Below, one piece after another: positions 58,128 through 64,000 of a stretch of DNA of 64,000 nucleotides. Below the pieces are notes generated by a model. It was not told where the DNA came from and ran no database searches. It saw only the letters and a program-made list of their open reading frames with translations. Source of the DNA: Vitrella brassicaformis (lineage: Eukaryota; Sar; Vitrellaceae). Position numbers and translations under genes: made by a program. How positions within the stretch are numbered: position 1 is the first letter of the stretch; each line of letters starts with the position of its first letter. The stretch lies in contig CDMY01000091.1 of NCBI GenBank assembly GCA_001179505.1, positions 118,998 through 182,997 of the forward strand, written 5' to 3'.

Positions 58128-61025
58128 CTACTGCTGCTGCATCGTCTTTATGTGTGTCAGCCGCTTGTGCGCCAGCCTCAGCACCTTTTGCAGGCGGCTC
58201 TGCTCGCCACTCAGCCTGTCCTGCTCCCCACTGCACTCGTCAATGAAGGCCCACGCCTCGTCGGCCGTCCCGAAGCCGGCGTCTGGTAGGGAGAACCTGT
58301 CGGGGCAGGTGCTCTCGAGGTAGGCGTTGTGCTCTTCTAGGTGCTTCTGCCGGCTCTTCTCCAGGTTGAGGCGGTAGAGCAGGTCGTTGGTGTGGTCGGC
58401 GAGTGCGCGGACGTGACGGTCGACGTCGTCGCACACCGAGATGGCCGCCTGGATGATCTGGGGGGCCGGGGAAGGCCTGCACAGACACAGACACAGAGAG
58501 GCAGACAGCAGACAGGGATAGGTGTCGAGTTGGCCGCTCGCTCTCTCTCTTGTGTAAATGTGTGTGGCGTGTTTACGTGTTGGTTGGCGTGTCTGCCTTG
58601 TTCGTGCTGCTGTTGTTGCTGTGGTTCTTGCCGGGGTGTGTCTTCGTTTTGGGGACCTGTATGGGCGTCTGTGTCTGCGGCTGTGGCTGCGGCTGTGGCT
58701 GCGGCTGTGTCTGCTGCGGACGCGCCGCCTCCATCCCTCTCCCCGTCTGCATCTCCCCCTTTCCCTCTCCCATCAGGCCGTCGCCATCCTTGGGTGGGCT
58801 TCGCTGGGAGCTGATGCTGCTATGTTTGCTGGGTGTGGCGAAGGGGTCGTTGGCCCCATCATGAACATCATCCTCATAGTAGTCGCTCACCGACTCCCCC
58901 TCTCCCCGAGAGAGGCCGTCGTCACTCCCAGGAAACAGACAGCACCCGCCGTCCTCGTGCTGATGCTCATGCTCATGTTGGCCATGGTGCCCGCGGTGGC
59001 CTCTGGGGCCCAGAGTCACGTTGACATGCGCGTGGGCATCCTCCCACACGCCAATGCCGCCAACAGCGGTACCAAGCGACCCGCCCGCCGAGAGGGAGGG
59101 GTAGTGCGTGTCGTAGACCTCGATGCTTTCGGCCACCTCCCGTGTGGGGGTGAGGTCGGTGATGATGGGAGCTGGGGGCGGGGTGGCCTGGTTGTGGCTG
59201 TGGTCGTGTGGGCTGGCTGATGCTTGTCGGGGTGTGTGGGTGAGAGGGGCGTCAGGCTGCAGCAGGGAGGTGGCTGTGTGCCGGTGGGTGGGGTCGTGGC
59301 CGAGAATGACGACATAGCGGGGAGAGTAACTGAGGAGACAGAGAGAGAGAGGGATGACAGTGTGTGTCACTGTGAGGGTGTATTTGTGTGTGTGTGTGTG
59401 TGGCTGACGACTGACCCCCTCCGCCAGTTCATGCAGAATATGTCCATGTCCAGCTGCTCGATGTCCGAGAGGCTCATGGCTGGGGGCGATGTCGTCTCGA
59501 GGATGCTCACGTCATCCCTACACACACAAACCAGAGAGAGAGAGCGAGATGGCCGCAATCATATCATGCCCTACCCCACTCACCACCTACCTGTTCTGCA
59601 GCTCCTTGACGTCCTCATCCGTCACTCCCTTGCTGTTGCTGATGACACGGATGCACAGGTCGGCGTAGTACCTCCCTCTGGCCCGCTCAGCCTTGGTGCC
59701 TGCAAGACCCCATCCCCCCCAATCCCCCCACAATAGGCGGCTGGGGGGCGGGGGATTTGTGTGTGGGGCTACCGGCGAGAAGCAGCATAGTATCGCCGAT
59801 GTTGTTGATGACGCACCGGGCGGCCCTGCCGACTTGCTCCCGGTGCTTCAACACACAGCCGATGTCTTCGGGCACTACATACTGCGTCCATCCGCACACC
59901 CACACCTCTGAGTGTTCTCGTGTGGTGTGGTGTGGTGTGGTGTGCTGTGCTGATGGGCTGACCTTGTCGACGGCGAGCCCATCGATGTGGTCCAGCAGCT
60001 TGCTCTCGCGGATGTACTCAGTGGCGAAGTACTTGCCGGGGAAACACTTCTGAGACACACACACATGCATATGCCTTGTTAGGGGTGTTCGCACAGCTGC
60101 ATGAGTGCGTGTGGCTGTGTTTGTGCCCTTGCCTCGATCATGCTGTAGATGTGGAACTCCGCCCCAAGACGATGGAGACTGCATCACCACACACGCATAG
60201 AACAGACCATGCACCCAACCGAACACCCACCCTCCCTCCGTCTGCTTACGGCTGTCCCCACAGGACCAGCAGCTGACCAGCACCAGCACCCTCACACGCC
60301 GGCTTCCCAGGTATCTCCGGCTCCCCAAGCTGCTCAGCCAGGCCCCGTCTGTCCCGCGAACGGGCTCCCTTGACGTTGACGAAATGCCCCACGACGGTGT
60401 GGCTCTTGCTGATCTGCCGGAGTGTCTCGCCGCGCTTGCCCATGACCAGCCCGACGGCGTCATTCGGCACTGGGATGAGCGAGACGTCGTCACGCCTGCA
60501 CCGTCAGCAAAACACATCACACCTGCGCGTGTCTGCGGTGCTGCGTACGGAGGTACCCGGTGAGCTTGGAGATGTGGAGGGTGTGGCTCAGCTGGTTCTG
60601 CTGCTGCTGGTTGTTGTTGTTGTGCTGGTTCTGGTGTTGGTACTGCATGGCAGCTGCGTTGTCCAGGAGGAACAGCAGGTAGGTCCGCGCCTTGTCCACC
60701 TGATCGTGGCCGTCGCCGCTGATCACAAGCTCAGAACGGCCTGCACACACCACACAACACACAGCAAACCACACATTCAGGCACATGCCGTATCTCGCCA
60801 CCCCAGATCTGGAAGCGTGTTGATCCCTCGCTCACCTCGCCCGGCGAAGTCAATCTTTGCCCCGCCAGCCATGGTTTCCAGCACCGGCAGCATCTCGTCC
60901 TCGTCTCCCAGCGCTCGGGCGAGGGTGTGCGGGTTCCTCACAGGCACACGCGCGACGCAAGGGACCATCGGCGTGCTCTTGCTGTTGCTGTTGCTGCTAC
61001 AGCGGCTGCTGGAAGGCTGCTGCAT
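58128..61025 (-). CDS. KH-domain RNA-binding protein with Gln/His-rich linker and coiled-coil tail
   Basis: About ten exons. First exons: 60836-61025 (MQQPSSSRCSSNSNSKSTPM...), 60557-60740, 60250-60495. The third encodes a KH domain: RDDVSLIPVPNDAVGLVMGK with GKRGETL as the GxxG loop, then RQISKSHTVVGHFVNVKG. Exon two (SELVISGDGHDQVDKARTYL) may be the end of another KH-like fold, followed by an Asn/Gln run. Later exons: FHIYSMIE, KCFPGKYFATEYIRESKLLD, YVVPEDIGCVLKHREQVGRA, YYADLCIRVISNSKGVTDED, ISLE-type acidic segment near 59480, and a long low-complexity exon (58573-59330) with Gln-Pro repeats. The last exon is a predicted coiled coil (LADHTNDLLYRLNLEKSRQK, EQDRLSGEQSRLQKVLRLAH) ending at TAG 58128. 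KH proteins bind single-stranded RNA or DNA in splicing, translation or RNA transport. One intron has a GC donor at 60131-60132. Confidence 0.78.
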
Positions 61026-61287
61026 CGCTTTCAGCCGCAGAACCGCGCCAGGAAAGATCTGCCTCTTCTCGGCTTAGCTCGCAGTAAGTGGATCGGCTGG
61101 GTGGCAAAGGGGAGAAAGAGGAAAGAAAGCGGCTGTGCAGTGACCGCAGAGAGCGCAGGTCGTCAGCGTTGAGCCCTTCGTCGCTTCTGATTGCCGCGTG
61201 ACGTGGAGATCACCTCGGCATCTGTGCGATTGGTGCGGCCTGGGCGGTCCTTAACGGGCTTGTGTTGGCCTCTGTGTGCTGCTCGTC

Positions 61288-62501
<1,214 letters not shown>

Positions 62502-63830
62502 ATGCATGCGTCAGATGTGTCATGTCAGTCATGTGTGGCGTGTACCTGACTGCCTGCCTGTCATCCTGCCTGCCTGCCTGTGTGTGGTGTACGTTGCTGC
62601 CTCCTCCCTCCCTCCCTCCCTGTCTGTCTCTATCCATCCCACTGTCCATGTGCGGTGTGTGCGGCTTTCTCTTTCTCTCCGTGTGTGTCGTGTTGTGTGC
62701 GTATGGGTCGGTCTGGTGGTTGGTTTGGTCAGTGGGATGGGGGGGGTGGGGATGTCATGTTTGCCTTGTACAATTGCGGGCCGGGCGGAATGGGGCGGCT
62801 GGGTGAGTGAGTGGGTAATTTAGGGGAGCACACGGGGGGTTTCTTTCCTTGTTCCTGCCTGCCGGCCTGCCTGCCTGCCTGCCAGTCACATCAGTCGATT
62901 GTGCAAATCACAGTCAGCAGGTAGCCAAGGCAGGCAAGGCACCACACCACACACCACACCACACACACGAGAGAACACAGCGCGTGTGTGTGGCATTTTT
63001 GTCCCTTCCGTCTTCTGTCTGTCTTTCTGTCCACTGGCCATCGGTTCCTTCGTTTTCTGGCTCATTGGCTTCTCGTCTCGTGTGTACACTAAGACCGACC
63101 AAACCTCTTGCCCAGCTTCCTCTACACGCACACATCCACACACACACACGCGCCTGTCTGTCTATCACTCAGGGAGAGGTAGGGACGTTTTCTCAAACAG
63201 ACGAGGAGAGAGGATGCATACGCTTGTTCGTTCATCGCTGCTGGCTGGCTGGCTGCATGCTTTTTGCGCAATTTTGAATGGGTCTAGGTGGGTGGGTGGG
63301 TGAGCCGGTGGGTGGGTGGGTGATCGTTGCAGTGGGGGACTGTTTGTGTGTACTATGGTGCGCGTCATGCGTGGCGTGTGCATAGCACGGCATATGGGTG
63401 TGTGTGTATGTGTGTGTGTGTCTATGCAGTACTGGGTGGGTGAGTGGGTTGGCGGGCGGGCCGTCCTGAGACTTTACAGCCGCCGTCGCCCCTCCCTCCC
63501 TCTCTGTCCATGAAGGTATCTGTGTGTGGTTGTGTCCGTGCTATGCTACGCTATGCTGTGCTGTCCATCGATCCATGTGGTGCTTTGTTGCGTGCTGACA
63601 TCCCTCTCTCTGCCTGCCTGCGTGTGTCTCCCTGAATTCAAGTACGTGTTTCAATCCATCGCCTGTGAGGTAATCACACAGACGGTATCATTCCCTTGAA
63701 GGCTCGTTGCCACTGCGAGCGGCAGCGGCGAACGGCGCCACGACCAGAACAGTGACAAGAATCGAGACTCTTTGCAAGGCAAGCATCTTGGTGGTCCAAA
63801 ACTGACTGCGAGCCACGAAAACCGACCTCT
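62502..63830. other. Intergenic region with simple repeats
   Basis: Downstream of Rab1. GCCTGCCT, TCCC, GGGT and CACACAC tracts dominate (for example (TGCC)n near 62545-62580 and 62855-62885, (GGTG)n near 63287-63320). No conserved reading frame or RNA gene seen. Confidence 0.6.
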
Positions 63831-63834
63831 GAGC

Positions 63835-63955
63835 CCAAAACCAGCTTTGCACAGTGCAAAACCGGTTTTGCGACAGAGAAAACCGGTTTGCGATAGAGAA
63901 AACCGGTTTTGCTTGTTTTCAAAGCCCGGTTTTCCCTGTTTGAGTGCCGGTTTTA
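63835..63955. repeat. Tandem degenerate repeat centred on palindromic AAAACCGGTTTT
   Basis: About five copies of an AAAACCGGTTT(T)GCG-A(C/T)AGAG-like unit of roughly 22-25 bp: clean copies near 63860, 63880 and 63902, with diverged flanking ones (AAAACCAGCTTTGCACAG; AAGCCCGGTTTTCCCTG; TGCCGGTTTTATAGAG). Each core is its own reverse complement. The stretch lies at the right window edge, so its full length is unknown. Confidence 0.75.
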
Positions 63956-64000
63956 TAGAGACACGACCACAAATAGATGTCTCCGCAAAAGTGTGGCCCG

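Overview
The window is nuclear DNA of an intron-dense, GC-rich protist. Nearly every gene is cut by short introns (about 60-130 nt) that carry CA/GA and CT/GT tracts and end in a GT-rich stretch plus CAG. The gene mix is eukaryotic-algal: a Rab1 with the plant/alveolate MNPEYDYLF start, plant-type LRRs, a cellular RNA-dependent RNA polymerase, CRAL-TRIO and F-box proteins, and a DUF2064/GT2 fusion. I infer a chromerid-like alveolate alga (Vitrella-like). This is inference from gene style, not a database result. There are two 300-base assembly gaps (5610-5909 and 50602-50901).

Layout. 1-10013 (-): a very long RNA-dependent RNA polymerase gene with an N-terminal RRM; its 3' end lies outside the window. 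10738-12820 (+): CRAL-TRIO lipid-transfer protein. 15300-~17400 (-): protein kinase flanked by copies of its own tail exon. 18363-21400 (+): F-box-like/LRR-like protein. 22067-23989 (+): divergent, probably inactive kinase. 25580-26652 (-): unrecognised acidic-tailed protein, only 61 bp from the start of the next gene. 26714-32026 (+): large nuclear-looking protein with five psi-K-x-E (SUMO-type) sites. 32817-39642 (-): LRR / cysteine-rich / multi-membrane-span receptor-like protein. 39643-44035: mostly without recognisable genes. 44800-50567 (+): tandem array of kinase-derived units, some broken. 52252-53598 (-): guanylate kinase. 53904-57016 (+): bifunctional glycosyltransferase of the two arsenosugar-associated families (TIGR04282 + TIGR04283). 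58128-61025 (-): KH-domain RNA-binding protein. 61288-62501 (+): Rab1 GTPase. 62502-64000: no gene seen; a short tandem CCGG-centred repeat lies near the right edge.

Genes often occur as divergent pairs with short shared upstream regions (61, 262, 305 and 724 bp between start codons). I see no operon-like pathway. Functional themes are RNA silencing/RNA binding (RdRP, KH protein), membrane traffic and lipid transfer (Rab1, CRAL-TRIO), signalling (kinases, LRR receptor), and nucleotide/sugar metabolism (guanylate kinase, GT fusion).

The two strongest unusual signals are (1) the intron architecture, in which a 5' (CA)n(GA)n arm is often complementary to a 3' (CT)n(GT)n arm, so the intron could fold and bring its two splice sites together; and (2) the composite RdRP, with an N-terminal RRM and an apparent fibronectin-III-like insertion. 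Exon boundaries given here were read by eye from GT/GC-AG sites and frame continuity; 5' ends are the least certain part.
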